In this document: one piece after another, positions 31,266-43,395 of the stretch
Position numbering within the stretch: position 1 is the first letter of the stretch
Layout of the letters: each line of letters begins with the position of its first letter
Assembly (NCBI GenBank): GCA_018830485.1
Contig: JAHJRQ010000015.1
Coordinates: forward strand, 310,001 to 374,000
Direction of reading: 5' to 3'
Source of the DNA: Pseudomonadota bacterium
GTDB lineage: Bacteria > Desulfobacterota > Desulfobulbia > Desulfobulbales > Desulfurivibrionaceae
DNA length: 64,000 nucleotides
The notes under the pieces: model-generated
Told to the model about the DNA's origin: nothing
Databases searched by the model: none
Seen by the model: the letters and a program-made list of their open reading frames with translations, nothing else
Translations under genes and position numbers: made by a program

Positions 31266-33050
31266 ATGGAATCCATGGGAGGACTCAAACGCACCCACCA
31301 CTGTAACGCCCTGACCCACGCCGATGTCGGCAAGGAGATCGTCCTCATGGGCTGGGTGCTGCGCCGCCGCGACCATGGCGGGGTTATTTTCATCGATCTG
31401 CGCGACCGCTGGGGGCTCACCCAGGTGGTTTTCAACCCCGAGATCAACGCCGAGGTCCATGCCAAGGCGCATGGCATCCGAAGCGAATGGGTCCTTGCCA
31501 TCCGGGGCCTGGTGGAGGCTCGGCCCGACGGGATGGTCAACCCCAAATTGGCCACCGGCGGGATCGAGGTGCGGGTTCTGGAGCTGCGCATCCTCAACCA
31601 GAGCAAGACCCCGCCCTTCCCGCTGGACGAGGAAACCGAGATCTCCGAGGGTCTGCGCCTCAAGTACCGCTACATAGACCTCCGCCGCCCCAACATGGCC
31701 GAGGGGATCATCATGCGGCACAAGGCATCCCAGGCCATTCGCACCTACCTCAACAACGAAAATTTTCTTGAGATCGAAACCCCGGTGCTCACCCGCTCCA
31801 CCCCGGAAGGGGCCAGGGATTATCTGGTGCCGAGCCGGGTCAACCAGGGCAAGTTCTTCGCCCTGCCCCAGTCGCCGCAGCTGTTCAAGCAGCTCCTGAT
31901 GGTGGGGGGCATGGATCGCTACTACCAGATCGTCCGCTGCTTCCGCGACGAGGATCTCCGCGCCGACCGGCAGCCCGAGTTCACCCAGGTGGATATGGAA
32001 CTCTCCTTTGTCGAGGAGGAGGACATCTACGCGGTGGGCGAAGGGTTGATGCAACTTTTGTTCAAGGAAACCATAGGGTTGGAACTCAACCTGCCGTTTG
32101 CGCGCATGACCTATGAAGAGGCGATGAGCCGCTATGGCTGCGACAAGCCGGACACCCGCTTCGGCTTTGAGCTGACCAGCCTCACCGAGGAGGTGCGCAA
32201 CTGCGGCTTCCAGGTGTTCCGCACCGTGGTGGAAAAGGGCGGCATGGTCAAGGCCATCAACGCCAAGGGCTGCGCCCATTTCTCCCGCAAGGATCTCGAC
32301 GACCTCACCGCCTATGTGGCCAATTTCGGGGCCAAGGGGCTGGCCTGGGTCAAGGTCAAGCCCGAGGGCGAATGGCAGTCGCCCATTGCCAAGTTCTTTT
32401 CCGACGAGGAGCGGGCAGGGATGGCCAAAACCCTGAGCGCCGAGACCGACGACCTGCTCTTTTTCGTGGCCGATCAGCCCAATGTCGTGCACCAGGCCTT
32501 GTCCGAGCTGCGCCTTGAGCTGGGCCGCCGCCTCAACCTCATCGACAAGAAGCAGTTCAACTTCCTCTGGGTCTGCGACTTCCCTCTGTTAGAGTACGAC
32601 CACGAGCAGAAGCGGCATACCGCCGTTCACCACCCCTTTACCGCGCCCAACGAGGAAGACATCCCCCTCATGGACACCGAGCCTGGCAAGATGCGCAGCC
32701 GGGCCTACGATCTGGTGCTCAACGGCACCGAGATCGGCGGCGGCTCCATCCGCATCCACCAAAAGGAGATGCAGGAACGGGTCTTTGCAGCACTAGGGAT
32801 TTCGGAGGAAGAGGTTACCGACAAGTTCGACTTCTTGGTCAAGGCCCTTGAACTTGGCGCGCCGCCCCACGGCGGCATGGCCTTTGGCCTGGACCGCTTG
32901 ATGATGATCCTGCTGGGCCGCGACTCCATCCGCGACGTGATCGCCTTCCCCAAGACCCAGAAGGCAACCTGCCCGCTCACCGATGCTCCGTCCCCGGTGG
33001 CGAGAAAGCAGCTCACCGAGCTGGGTTTGCGGCCGGACTGGAAGGAGTAG
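31266..33050 (+). CDS. aspS: Aspartyl-tRNA synthetase (bacterial type)
   Basis: 594 aa. It starts with [17 protein letters not shown] (AAAGGAG upstream), an OB-fold anticodon domain ([20 protein letters not shown]), then class II motifs [38 protein letters not shown] and [14 protein letters not shown]. The large GAD insertion of the bacterial enzyme is present. Whether it also charges tRNA-Asn cannot be judged here, since no gatCAB or asnS is visible. Confidence 0.95.
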   Translation: MESMGGLKRTHHCNALTHADVGKEIVLMGWVLRRRDHGGVIFIDLRDRWGLTQVVFNPEINAEVHAKAHGIRSEWVLAIRGLVEARPDGMVNPKLATGGIEVRVLELRILNQSKTPPFPLDEETEISEGLRLKYRYIDLRRPNMAEGIIMRHKASQAIRTYLNNENFLEIETPVLTRSTPEGARDYLVPSRVNQGKFFALPQSPQLFKQLLMVGGMDRYYQIVRCFRDEDLRADRQPEFTQVDMELSFVEEEDIYAVGEGLMQLLFKETIGLELNLPFARMTYEEAMSRYGCDKPDTRFGFELTSLTEEVRNCGFQVFRTVVEKGGMVKAINAKGCAHFSRKDLDDLTAYVANFGAKGLAWVKVKPEGEWQSPIAKFFSDEERAGMAKTLSAETDDLLFFVADQPNVVHQALSELRLELGRRLNLIDKKQFNFLWVCDFPLLEYDHEQKRHTAVHHPFTAPNEEDIPLMDTEPGKMRSRAYDLVLNGTEIGGGSIRIHQKEMQERVFAALGISEEEVTDKFDFLVKALELGAPPHGGMAFGLDRLMMILLGRDSIRDVIAFPKTQKATCPLTDAPSPVARKQLTELGLRPDWKE

Positions 33051-33072
33051 TAAAGCTGTAAGCCGGTAGCTG

Positions 33073-33462
33073 TCAGCTTACAGCTAAAATATCCTGAACC
33101 ATTTCCCGGATCTGCGGTTCCGGGTCATCGGCCAGGGGCTTGATATACGCCACCGCCTCGGGGGTGCCGATGATCCCCAGCAGGTTCACGGCCTCGCCGC
33201 GCATCCACGGGGTTTCCTCGCCAAGGATCGGGAGCAGGGCAGGGATGGCCAGGGCCACCTCCTGCCCCCGCATCGCCTTCAGCTCCTCAAACAGCACAGC
33301 CATACCCATGCGCACCATGAAGCGCTCATCACGCAACAGCTCGCCGCTCAGGGCGTAAAGCGAAGTATCCTGCTTGAACATGGCCATGATGTTCTCCACA
33401 TGGCCCATCTCCAGAAAATCGGCAATAACCGTAAGCAATTCCGCCTGTTCGTTTTCGTGCAT
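33073..33462 (-). CDS. HEAT-repeat protein
   Basis: 129 aa from ATG at 33462 (AAAGGA upstream), preferred over a longer frame that runs through a repeat. It consists of helical HEAT-like units (VRMGMAVLFEELKAM, MRGEAVNLLGIIGTPEAVAY, PQIREMVQDILA). Such proteins are scaffolds; the partner is unknown. It is convergent with aspS, ending 22 bp from it. Confidence 0.78.
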   Translation of the reverse strand: MHENEQAELLTVIADFLEMGHVENIMAMFKQDTSLYALSGELLRDERFMVRMGMAVLFEELKAMRGQEVALAIPALLPILGEETPWMRGEAVNLLGIIGTPEAVAYIKPLADDPEPQIREMVQDILAVS

Positions 33463-33497
33463 GGATGTTCCTTTGGATAAAATGGGCTGCAACAACA

Positions 33498-33575
33498 GCC
33501 CTTCGACAGGGCTCAGGGCGAACGGAAGTGTCTTAACGTATTGATGCTCCGTTCGTGCTGAGCCTGTCGAAGCAC
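33498..33575. repeat. CTTCGACAGGGCTCAG inverted pair
   Basis: Arms 33498-33525 and 33548-33575 in the gap upstream of the HEAT gene; same family as 8823-8906. Confidence 0.85.
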
Positions 33576-33630
33576 CTGCTTGAAACAAATCCCGAGCGAC
33601 TACAAATCCATCATTTTTTAAGCTTTCGCC

Positions 33631-34311
33631 TTACTCCTTGTCCGTCTCCGGGATAAGTTCCCTGAAGGTGACCACCGAAGGGTACTCCTCGGAGTGGGCA
33701 ACCGGCTTGCGGCTGCTGGGACGGGCGACAAAGATGAGAGCCCCCATGCCGTAAATCCGGGCGGAGGCCAGCACCTTTGCGGTATCGTCGGCCAGCATGG
33801 TCCGTTCCTTCTCATAGCCCAGCATCGCTTCCAGCCCTTGCCAGAAGACGGGGTCTTCCTTGGCCATCCCCACCTCCTCCGCGCAGATAATCCGGTCGAA
33901 ATAGCCTGCCAGGGCGGTTTTTTCCATCTTGATGGCCAGGGTCTTGCTGTGGGCGTTGGTCACCAGATAAATCTTCTTGCCGGATTTGCGGCAGAACCGG
34001 AGAAAGTCCACCACATGGGGATGCACCCCGATGAGGTGATTGATCTTCATCTTAAGGGACGGGATATCCAGGCCCAGCTCGTTGGACCAGAAATCCAGGT
34101 CGGTCCAGGCCAGGGTGCCCTCCCTCCCCTTGTACTTGTCCAAAAGCTCAAGCCTGGCCTCGTCGATGGAGAGGTCATGCTCCAGGGCATAATGCTCCGG
34201 CACATAATGCTCCCAGAAATAATCGTCAAAATGGCGGTCCAGCAGGGTGCCGTCCATGTCCAGCAGGACCGTGTCGATTGCCTGCCAGTTCAGAAGTGGT
34301 GTTTGTGTCAT
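33631..34311 (-). CDS. yrfG: HAD hydrolase, GMP/IMP nucleotidase YrfG-like
   Basis: 226 aa. It aligns over its length with E. coli YrfG from memory: AIDTVLLDMDGTLLDRHFDDYFWEHYVPE (in parts), LDFWSNELGLDI, LVTNAHSKTLAIKME, AKEDPVFWQGLEAMLGYEKERTMLADD. The HAD nucleophile is the first Asp of DMDGTLLD. YrfG hydrolyses GMP and IMP, so a purine salvage or housecleaning role is likely. It lies downstream of rapZ on the same strand, separated by structured element copy A. Confidence 0.83.
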   Translation of the reverse strand: MTQTPLLNWQAIDTVLLDMDGTLLDRHFDDYFWEHYVPEHYALEHDLSIDEARLELLDKYKGREGTLAWTDLDFWSNELGLDIPSLKMKINHLIGVHPHVVDFLRFCRKSGKKIYLVTNAHSKTLAIKMEKTALAGYFDRIICAEEVGMAKEDPVFWQGLEAMLGYEKERTMLADDTAKVLASARIYGMGALIFVARPSSRKPVAHSEEYPSVVTFRELIPETDKE

Positions 34312-34379
34312 ATGCGCTCGTCAGGCCAGGCCCTGTGGCTTTTTATTTGGTAACTACGGAAAGTAGCGAAACCAACGGA

Positions 34380-34512
34380 GGTAACTGTTCAGCAGTGCCG
34401 CAGATGCTAGGAAGAGACCGGCGAAGTGTGCTAGTGCACATGAGCCGGCCGATGACAGCTAAGCGAGCGTAGCGAGACTGCGACGCAGATGTGGTGCTGC
34501 TGAACAGTTACC
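34380..34512 (+). repeat. Structured element, copy A (after rapZ)
   Basis: 133 bp. Perfect 16-bp terminal arms GGTAACTGTTCAGCAG (34380-34395) and CTGCTGAACAGTTACC (34497-34512). The next 7 bp pair as UGCCGCA/UGUGGUG with G-U wobbles when read on the plus strand. An inner hairpin GACCGGC...GCCGGCC encloses GUGUGC-UAGU-GCACAU. It starts one base after the rapZ stop. Plus-strand reading, antisense to rapZ, is the strand on which all wobbles pair. See copies at 37029, 43391 and 59345. Confidence 0.85.
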
Positions 34513-35385
34513 CTACTTTTCAATATCCCGATGAAACAGCTTCACCACCCATTTTCCCCCGGCCAGATGGCGATGGAGCTCCTCGGCCACCGCCACGGAG
34601 CGGTGTTTCCCGCCGGTGCAGCCCACCGCGATGGTAAGGTAGGCCTTGCCTGCCTGTTCAAATTCGGGAAGCAGGAAATCGAGCAGGGCAAAGAGGTGAA
34701 CGAGGAACTGGCTGCCGCTCGCGTTGTCCAGGGCGTGGGCCGCCACCGGTGCATCCAGGCCGGTTTTTTCCTTGAGCTCCGCCACATAGTAGGGGTTTGG
34801 CAAAAAGCGCACATCAAATAACAGATCCGCCTCGCTGGGCAGTCCATGCTTATGGCCGAAGGAGAAAACGTTAATCCGCATGGCGGCAACCGGGGAGGCG
34901 TCATGCTGCAAAAGCTTGTGCCGCAGCTCCGTTGGGCTGAGGCTGCTGGTGTCGATCACCCGGTCTGCCACTTGGCGGAACCCGGCCAGCCGTTTCTTCT
35001 CCGAGGAGATCCCGTCCTGGACCAACCCGACCTGGGCCAGGGGATGGGCGCGCCGCAACTGACTGTAGCGGCGGAGCAGGACCGTGTCGTTGGCCTCGAG
35101 AAAAATGATCTGGACCAGGGCAGCCCTGATCCGCACCTCTTTGAGCACCCCTGCCAGGGCCGGGGCAAGCTCGGCATCCCGGGCATCCATGACCAGGGCC
35201 AACCGGTGCGGACCGTCCGCACGCCGAGCCATGCCATCGAGCAGGGGCAGAAGGAGAAAAACCGGGAGATTGTCGATGCACAGGAAACCGGCATCCTCGA
35301 AGACATTGAGGGCCGTGGACTTGCCTGCCCCGGAAAGGCCGGTGATGATGGTCAGGGTCAGTGGCGGGCTGCTGGTTTCAGACAT
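34513..35385 (-). CDS. rapZ: RNase adapter / nucleotide-binding protein RapZ
   Basis: 290 aa. Walker A GLSGAGKSTALNVFEDAGF near the N-terminus, EANDTVLLRRYSQLRRAHPL, DTSSLSPTELRHKLL, FGHKHGLPSEADLLFDVRFLPNP (in part) and the C-terminal GCTGGKHRSVAVAEEL are family hallmarks. RapZ binds nucleotides and, in enterobacteria, controls GlmZ decay and amino-sugar synthesis. The role in this lineage is not established. It follows rpoN by 22 bp, but the usual hpf and ptsN genes between them are missing. Confidence 0.95.
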   Translation of the reverse strand: MSETSSPPLTLTIITGLSGAGKSTALNVFEDAGFLCIDNLPVFLLLPLLDGMARRADGPHRLALVMDARDAELAPALAGVLKEVRIRAALVQIIFLEANDTVLLRRYSQLRRAHPLAQVGLVQDGISSEKKRLAGFRQVADRVIDTSSLSPTELRHKLLQHDASPVAAMRINVFSFGHKHGLPSEADLLFDVRFLPNPYYVAELKEKTGLDAPVAAHALDNASGSQFLVHLFALLDFLLPEFEQAGKAYLTIAVGCTGGKHRSVAVAEELHRHLAGGKWVVKLFHRDIEK

Positions 35386-35407
35386 GGCGGCGCGGGAGGG
35401 CTAACGA

Positions 35408-36871
35408 TCAGCTCAGCTTGGGTTTTTTCCGGAACTTGGACGGGAGAATCCCCATCTGCTCCCGGTACTTGGCCACGGTGCGCCGGGCCAGCTTGATATC
35501 CTCCTTGGCGAAGATGTCGGCGATGGCATTGTCGCTCAAGGGGTCTTGATGGTTTTCCCCGGCAATGATGGTGCGGATGCGATTCTTGATGGACTCCGAA
35601 GCCATGGCCTCCCCGCCGTCATGGCGGGTGATGGAGGAGTTGAAGAAGTACTTCAGCTCGAAGGTGCCCTGGGGGGTGTGCATGTACTTGTTGCTGGTCA
35701 CCCGGCTGATCGTGGATTCGTGCATGCCGAGATCCTCGGCCACATCGCGGAGGACCAAAGGCTTGAGAAAGGCGATCCCTTTTTCAAAAAAATCGTACTG
35801 GAACTTGAGCAGCGACTCCACCACCCGGTAGATGGTGCGCTGCCGCTGATGGATGCTTTTTATCAGCCACATGGCCGACTTGAGCTTGTCCTGCACATAG
35901 TTCTTGGTCTCGGCCGGGGCGCCGGAATCCTTTTTCAGGATGTCCTTGTAATAGTTGCTGACCTTGAGCCGGGGCAGCCCCTCGTCGTTGAGCAGAATGA
36001 CGTATTCGCCGCCGATCTTGTGCACGTAAACATCCGGGATGATGTACTGGGGCTCCTCTTCGGAGTAAATTCTGCCCGGATGCGGGTCAAGCTCGGTGAT
36101 CACCTTGATCGCCGCAAGGATATCCTCGATGGGGCGGCCCGTACCCCTGGCAATGGCGCCGAAATTCCGGTTTTCCAGGGTGTGCAGATGCTCGCGGACT
36201 ATGGTCGCGGCCAGGGAAGTCCCAAGCCCCAAGCGCCCAAGCTGCAAGAGCAGGCAATCCTTGAGATCCCTGGCCCCGACCCCGGCCGGGTCCATCTCCT
36301 GAACCACGCCGATCATCCGGTGGGCCAGCTCCGGCTCGCAGCCCGTGCCTTCGGCTATCTCCGCCTCGGTCACCACCAGAAAGCCGTCCCTGTTCAGGTT
36401 GCCGATGATGAACTGCCCGATCTCCTTTTCCTCCTCGGTGAGGCGGGAAAGGGTCAACTGCCAGGAAAGGTGGGAGTGCAGGTCCGGCTTGGCGGTCAGG
36501 ATGTCAAGGCGGGAGGGCAGATCGTCGTCGTCCTTGCCCCGGGTGGAGAAACCGCTTTCATAGTCGTTGCTGTAATTTTCCCAGTCGATCTCCCGCAGGG
36601 AGGAGTCGCTTTCCATCTGGACCTCGGTGGTCTTTTCCGGCTCGGGCAGGGGGACGTCAAGCGCCTCATGGCCATGCCCCTCCAGCTCTGCCTCAGGCTG
36701 ATCCGGACCGTCAAGGGCTTCTTCCAACACCGGGTTGATCTCAATTTCCTGCTGGATCGTTTCGGCAAGCTCAAGACGGGAAAGCTGCAGCAACTTGATG
36801 GCCTGCTGCAACTGGGGGGTCATCACCAGTTGCTGGCTGAGCTTCAATTGCTGTCTGAGTTCAAGAGCCAT
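35408..36871 (-). CDS. rpoN: RNA polymerase sigma-54 factor
   Basis: 487 aa from ATG at 36871 (start MALELRQQLKLSQQLVMTPQ). Region I is Gln/Leu-rich; an acidic linker (about 50-110) follows; then the core-binding domain (DILTAKPDLHSHLSWQL) and the C-terminal HTH plus RpoN box ARRTVAKYRE, which reads the -24 element. It directs activator-dependent transcription. It is part of lptA-lptB-rpoN-rapZ, a conserved order. A strong hairpin lies in its leader and copy B of the structured element separates it from lptB. Confidence 0.95.
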   Translation of the reverse strand: MALELRQQLKLSQQLVMTPQLQQAIKLLQLSRLELAETIQQEIEINPVLEEALDGPDQPEAELEGHGHEALDVPLPEPEKTTEVQMESDSSLREIDWENYSNDYESGFSTRGKDDDDLPSRLDILTAKPDLHSHLSWQLTLSRLTEEEKEIGQFIIGNLNRDGFLVVTEAEIAEGTGCEPELAHRMIGVVQEMDPAGVGARDLKDCLLLQLGRLGLGTSLAATIVREHLHTLENRNFGAIARGTGRPIEDILAAIKVITELDPHPGRIYSEEEPQYIIPDVYVHKIGGEYVILLNDEGLPRLKVSNYYKDILKKDSGAPAETKNYVQDKLKSAMWLIKSIHQRQRTIYRVVESLLKFQYDFFEKGIAFLKPLVLRDVAEDLGMHESTISRVTSNKYMHTPQGTFELKYFFNSSITRHDGGEAMASESIKNRIRTIIAGENHQDPLSDNAIADIFAKEDIKLARRTVAKYREQMGILPSKFRKKPKLS

Positions 36872-36900
36872 GTCCGCCGAAATCCTTTGCTGCAAAAGAT

Positions 36901-36937
36901 ACACAGGGTGCGGCGCGGGATTGCGCCGCCCTTGTGT
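36901..36937 (-). promoter_or_regulatory. Stable hairpin in the rpoN leader
   Basis: ACACAGGGTGCGGCGC (36901-36916) and GCGCCGCCCTTGTGT (36923-36937) form a 14-15 bp stem with one bulge, ending 30 nt upstream of the rpoN ATG. A TATTATACT stretch just upstream could be a -10 region. The hairpin may influence rpoN translation or RNA stability. Confidence 0.55.
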
Positions 36938-37028
36938 CAGTATAATACTCCATGACGGCAAGGTTTTTGCAAGAAGAATTTCAGAACTGAGGGAGATAAG
37001 GGCGATTTTGTTGCGATGTTCACAGGAA

Positions 37029-37159
37029 GAAACCGTGCCGCGGTGCCGCAGATGCTAGGAAGAGGCCGGCGAAGTGTGCTGTTGCACATGAGCCGACCGA
37101 TGACAGCTAAGCGAGCGTAGCGAGACTGCGAGGCAGATGCGGTGCTGCGGCACGGTTTC
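37029..37159 (+). repeat. Structured element, copy B (after lptB)
   Basis: 131 bp. Perfect 13-bp arms GAAACCGTGCCGC (37029-37041) and GCGGCACGGTTTC (37147-37159) whose sequence is unrelated to most of copy A's arms. The last arm base is also the last base of the lptB TAG. The adjacent 9 bp pair as GGUGCCGCA/UGCGGUGCU on the plus strand. The inner core is nearly identical to copy A. It lies inside the lptB-rpoN interval. Confidence 0.85.
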
Positions 37160-37881
37160 TATAGGGTAAAATTTTCTCCGAGGTACATCCGCCGGGCCTC
37201 CTCGCTGCCCACAATCGCTTCGGCATCGCCATGGATCAGGATCTTTCCCTGGCTGACGATATAGGCATGATCGCAGACGGAAAGGGTTTCCCGGACATTG
37301 TGATCGGAGATCAGCACCCCCAGACCGCGTTTTTTCAGATTGCCGATGATCTGCTGGAGATCGGCCACCGAGAGCGGATCGATCCCGGCAAAGGGCTCGT
37401 CCAGCAAAATAAAATGCGGATTGGTGGCCAGGGCCCGCATGATCTCCACCCGGCGGCGCTCGCCCCCGGAGAGCGAATGGCCCCGGTTGCCGGCCAGATG
37501 GCTGATCTTGAGGTCTTCCATGAGCTGGCCGACCCGGTTTTTGATCTCTTCCTTGGCAAGGCCCAGCGGCTCAAGGACGATGCGGACATTTTCCTCCACA
37601 GTGAGTTTTTTGAACACCGAGGACTCCTGCGGCAGATAGGAGAGCCCCTTGACCGCCCGCTGGTGGATGGGCAGGGAGGTGATATCCTCGCCATCGAGCA
37701 GAATAATACCTGCGTCGGGCCGGACAAAACCGGCAATGGCATAGAAGGTGGTGGTTTTCCCGGCCCCGTTCGGGCCGAGCAACCCCACCACCGTGCCGGT
37801 CTCGACCCGCAGGCTGATCCCGTCGACAACCGTCCGGTTTTTATAGCGTTTGACAATCTCTTGTGTTTCGAGAACAGACAA
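37159..37881 (-). CDS. lptB: LPS export ABC transporter ATPase LptB
   Basis: 240 aa. Walker [22 protein letters not shown]-loop [12 protein letters not shown], signature [16 protein letters not shown], Walker [14 protein letters not shown] and switch His in [11 protein letters not shown]. The length and sequence match LptB, which powers lipopolysaccharide transport with LptFG. Its operon partner lptA lies upstream. The stop codon is embedded in structured element B. Confidence 0.95.
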   Translation of the reverse strand: MSVLETQEIVKRYKNRTVVDGISLRVETGTVVGLLGPNGAGKTTTFYAIAGFVRPDAGIILLDGEDITSLPIHQRAVKGLSYLPQESSVFKKLTVEENVRIVLEPLGLAKEEIKNRVGQLMEDLKISHLAGNRGHSLSGGERRRVEIMRALATNPHFILLDEPFAGIDPLSVADLQQIIGNLKKRGLGVLISDHNVRETLSVCDHAYIVSQGKILIHGDAEAIVGSEEARRMYLGENFTL

Positions 37882-37995
37882 GGGGGCCTCCGGGAGAAAT
37901 AATGAAAAATTAACAATGGAGAGGGAAAAGCCGACACCTGACGATCATGTTCGCCGCACCTTTGCGCCTCAACGCATCTTGAAACTTTTCATTCT

Positions 37996-38559
37996 TCACT
38001 TTTCGCTTTTCACTTCTGTCTGCGGCCCTTCGCCGCCGGGATAGAAAAAGGCCTTGACCCGCTCGCCTTTCTTCTCGCCCCGCTCCACGATGCTCTTGCC
38101 CTGGTCGAGGAAAACGACAACGGTGTGGCCGGTAACCAGGTTGTTGTCCTGCCAGACCTTGCTGTTGCCGATGAGAATCATCTTGCGCTCGGCCTCGTAA
38201 TACTCCATTTCGTCGCCGGTGCCGGTCATCCCGTCATTCTGGATTTCCACGTTGCCCGAAGCAAAAAGCTTCTTGAGACTCCGTTCCTCGCTCTGGGGCA
38301 ATTTGGCTTTTTCCTCGTTGGAAAGATAATATACCGTCATTTCCGCGGCGCGGATCACCAACTGGCCCTGCTTGGCATCCACGTTTCCGGAAAAAAGAAC
38401 CGCGTTTTCATTCTTCATGGAAACCATGCGGTCCGCCTCGACATGGATCGGCGGCTTGTTGCCTGCCGGGGCAGAGGCCGGCGCGGCCAAACAGGGGCCG
38501 GCGAGCAGAAGGGGGGCAACAAGCGAAATCCGCCGGAAAAAACGCAACAATGGTTTCAT
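37996..38559 (-). CDS. lptA: LPS transport periplasmic protein LptA
   Basis: 187 aa from ATG at 38559 (AAGGAA upstream, long spacing); an ATG at 38592 would add 11 residues before the signal peptide. Signal peptide about residues 1-25 (RISLVAPLLLAGPCLA). The OstA/LptA fold follows: PIHVEADRMVSMKNENAVLFSGNVDAKQGQLVIRA (in parts) and GTGDEMEYYEAERKMILIGNSKVW. It bridges LPS across the periplasm. The 114-bp gap to lptB has no gene. Confidence 0.88.
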   Translation of the reverse strand: MKPLLRFFRRISLVAPLLLAGPCLAAPASAPAGNKPPIHVEADRMVSMKNENAVLFSGNVDAKQGQLVIRAAEMTVYYLSNEEKAKLPQSEERSLKKLFASGNVEIQNDGMTGTGDEMEYYEAERKMILIGNSKVWQDNNLVTGHTVVVFLDQGKSIVERGEKKGERVKAFFYPGGEGPQTEVKSEK

Positions 38560-40946
<2,387 letters not shown>

Positions 40947-41035
40947 CCCCTCATCTTTTTTCGTAACCGTTCAGAGATTGAGCCACGTTTTTCACGTTCC
41001 CGGTGAATGCATACCTTTTTTCAACGAAAAATCCC

Positions 41036-41135
41036 TTTGCAAAGAAAAAGTTTTTTTGTATGATTTGTAGTTTGGCCCAACCAGAGGGAGGCAGTGTCCG
41101 CCGCCCACTGGCAATGGTTGGGCTGACATTTTTTT
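41036..41135 (+). promoter_or_regulatory. argF promoter and structured leader
   Basis: TTTGCA (41036-41041), 17 bp, TATGAT (41059-41064) is a good sigma-70-type promoter inside the 289-bp argD-argF gap. Just after the expected start is GCCCAACC (41075-41082) / GGTTGGGC (41116-41123), enclosing an inner stem CAGTG/CACTG (41092-41096, 41106-41110). Seven Ts at 41129-41135 follow 5 nt later. This could be an attenuator or an ncRNA leader ahead of argF-argG. Confidence 0.6.
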
Positions 41136-41235
41136 GAGCCGGCCTTCTGAATCCTGCCGCAGTGTGCCGCCGGCAGGACCCTGAGCTACTTGCCGCGGTT
41201 TCATGTGCAGAAGGGCTGGCAGAGAGAACAACACA

Positions 41236-42147
41236 ATGACACAGCATCTACTGGCATTGCAGGACTTCAGCAAGGGGCAGCTTGGCGCCTACATCGAAAA
41301 GGGGCTGCTCCTTAAAAAAGAAGCCAAGGCAGGAATCCGCAACCAGCAATTGGCCGGAAAAACCGTGGCCCTCATCTTTGAAAAGCCCTCCACCCGGACC
41401 AGAGTCTCCTTTGAGTCGGCCATGTATGGCCTGGGCGGCCAGGTGATCTACCTCTCCGGCCGGGACACCCAACTGGCGCGCAACGAACCCCTCAAGGATA
41501 TGGCCCGGGTAATGGCCCGCTATGTGGACGGCATGGTGGTCCGCACCTACGGCCAGGCCATTGTCGATGAGCTGGCCGGATATTCCTCGGTGCCGGTGAT
41601 CAACGCCCTCACCGACCTGCACCATCCCTGCCAGGTGCTGAGCGACATCATGACCGTGATCGAGCACAAGGGGGAGGTGGAAAAGCTCCACATCGCCTGG
41701 CTGGGCGACGGCAACAACATGGCCAACTCCTGGATTCAGGCTGCGGCCCGCTTCGGCTTTTCCCTGACCCTGGCCTGCCCGGCGGGCTATGATCCCAACC
41801 CCGCCATTCTCGCCGCAGCCCAGGCCGTGGCAAGCAAGCCCATCCGGGTGGTGCGCGACCCGGCGGAAGCAGTGCGGGAGGCGGATGTGATCAACACCGA
41901 TGTCTGGGCCAGCATGGGCCAGGAGTCCGAGCAGGAAGAACGGATCGGAGTGTTCCGTCCGTATCAGGTGAATGCTGCCCTGGTGGCCCAGGCCCGGCCG
42001 GGGGCCATTGTCCTCCACTGCCTGCCTGCCCACCGCGACGAGGAGATCTCCGAAGAGGTATTGGAGGGTCCGCAATGCGTGGCCTTTGACCAGGCGGAGA
42101 ACAAGCTCCATATCCACAAGGCCATTCTGGCCATACATCTGGCTTAA
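41236..42147 (+). CDS. argF: Ornithine carbamoyltransferase
   Basis: 303 aa from ATG at 41236. Carbamoyl-phosphate loop EKPSTRTRVSFESAM, HPCQVLSDIMT (catalytic), and the ornithine-binding VLHCLPAHRDEEI are intact. It makes citrulline. It is preceded by its own promoter and structured leader and followed 39 bp later by argG. Confidence 0.95.
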   Translation: MTQHLLALQDFSKGQLGAYIEKGLLLKKEAKAGIRNQQLAGKTVALIFEKPSTRTRVSFESAMYGLGGQVIYLSGRDTQLARNEPLKDMARVMARYVDGMVVRTYGQAIVDELAGYSSVPVINALTDLHHPCQVLSDIMTVIEHKGEVEKLHIAWLGDGNNMANSWIQAAARFGFSLTLACPAGYDPNPAILAAAQAVASKPIRVVRDPAEAVREADVINTDVWASMGQESEQEERIGVFRPYQVNAALVAQARPGAIVLHCLPAHRDEEISEEVLEGPQCVAFDQAENKLHIHKAILAIHLA

Positions 42148-42186
42148 AATACTGAATAATTACTGCACACTGGGAGAACACGGCCA

Positions 42187-43395
42187 ATGGCTGCCAACAT
42201 AAACAAGATCGTTCTCGCCTATTCCGGCGGGCTGGACACCTCGGTTATCCTCAAGTGGCTGCGGGAAGAGTATCAGGTTCCCGTGGTGGCCTTTGCCGCC
42301 GATGTGGGCCAGGAGGAGGACTGGGATAAGGTCCGGGCCAAGGGCATGGCCACCGGCGCCGAGAAGGTGATCATCTCCGATCTGCGCGAGGAGTTTGTCC
42401 GCGACTATGTCTTTCCGGCCTTCCGGGCCAATGCCATCTACGAGGGCTCCTACCTCTTGGGCACCTCCCTGGCCCGACCGGTCATCGCCCGGGAACAGGT
42501 GCGCATCGCCGAGGCGGAAGGCGCCGACGCCGTGAGCCACGGCGCCACGGGCAAGGGCAACGATCAGGTCCGCTTCGAGCTGACCTATCTGGCCTTAAAC
42601 CCCAGGCTGACCATCATCGCCCCCTGGCGGATCTGGGATCTCAACTCCCGGACCAAGCTCATGGCCTATGCGGAAAAGCACGCCATCCCCGTACCGGTGA
42701 CCAAGGAGAAGCCTTACAGCTCCGACGAAAATCTGCTGCACATCAGCTTTGAGGGCGGCATCCTGGAAGATCCGTGGAACGAGCCGGAGGAGTCCATGTT
42801 CAAGCTCTCCGTCTCCCCGGAAAAGGCCCCGGATGTACCGACCTATATCGAGATGGAATTCGCGCAAGGCAACCCGGTGGCCATCAACGGCGAGAAGCTC
42901 AGCCCGGCGGCCATGCTGGCCCGGTTGAACGCCCTGGGCGGCGCCAACGGCATCGGCAGGCTGGACATGGTGGAGAACCGCTTCGTGGGCATGAAATCCC
43001 GCGGGGTGTACGAAACCCCGGGCGGCACCATATTGCGCGCGGCACACCGCGATCTGGAAACCATCACCCTGGACCGCGAGGTCATGAAGATCCGCGACAG
43101 CCTGATCCCCCGCTATGCCGAACTGGTCTACAACGGCTTCTGGTTCTCGCCGGAGATGAAGCTCCTGCAAAAGACCATGGACAACGCGCAGGAAACCGTA
43201 AACGGCGTGGTGCGCCTCAAGCTGATCAAGGGCAACTGCATCCCGGTGGGCCGCAAATCCGATCAGTCGCTCTACCAGGAAAGCTTTGCCACCTTTGAGG
43301 AAGACCAGGTCTACACCCAGTCGGATGCCGGCGGCTTTATCCGCCTCAACGCCCTGCGGTTGACCATCCAGGCCCTGGTGGAAAAGAAGAGGTAA
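42187..43395 (+). CDS. argG: Argininosuccinate synthase
   Basis: 402 aa. The N-type ATP pyrophosphatase loop [17 protein letters not shown] is at the start; [16 protein letters not shown] binds citrulline and aspartate. It couples citrulline and aspartate using ATP. The stop TAA lies inside the left arm of structured element copy C, which therefore separates argG from argH. Confidence 0.96.
   Translation: MAANINKIVLAYSGGLDTSVILKWLREEYQVPVVAFAADVGQEEDWDKVRAKGMATGAEKVIISDLREEFVRDYVFPAFRANAIYEGSYLLGTSLARPVIAREQVRIAEAEGADAVSHGATGKGNDQVRFELTYLALNPRLTIIAPWRIWDLNSRTKLMAYAEKHAIPVPVTKEKPYSSDENLLHISFEGGILEDPWNEPEESMFKLSVSPEKAPDVPTYIEMEFAQGNPVAINGEKLSPAAMLARLNALGGANGIGRLDMVENRFVGMKSRGVYETPGGTILRAAHRDLETITLDREVMKIRDSLIPRYAELVYNGFWFSPEMKLLQKTMDNAQETVNGVVRLKLIKGNCIPVGRKSDQSLYQESFATFEEDQVYTQSDAGGFIRLNALRLTIQALVEKKR

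Noticed and set aside
34380-34512. Structured elements as simple intrinsic terminators
   Set aside because: No T-tract at the 3' end in any copy, and a conserved internal core is not expected for terminators.
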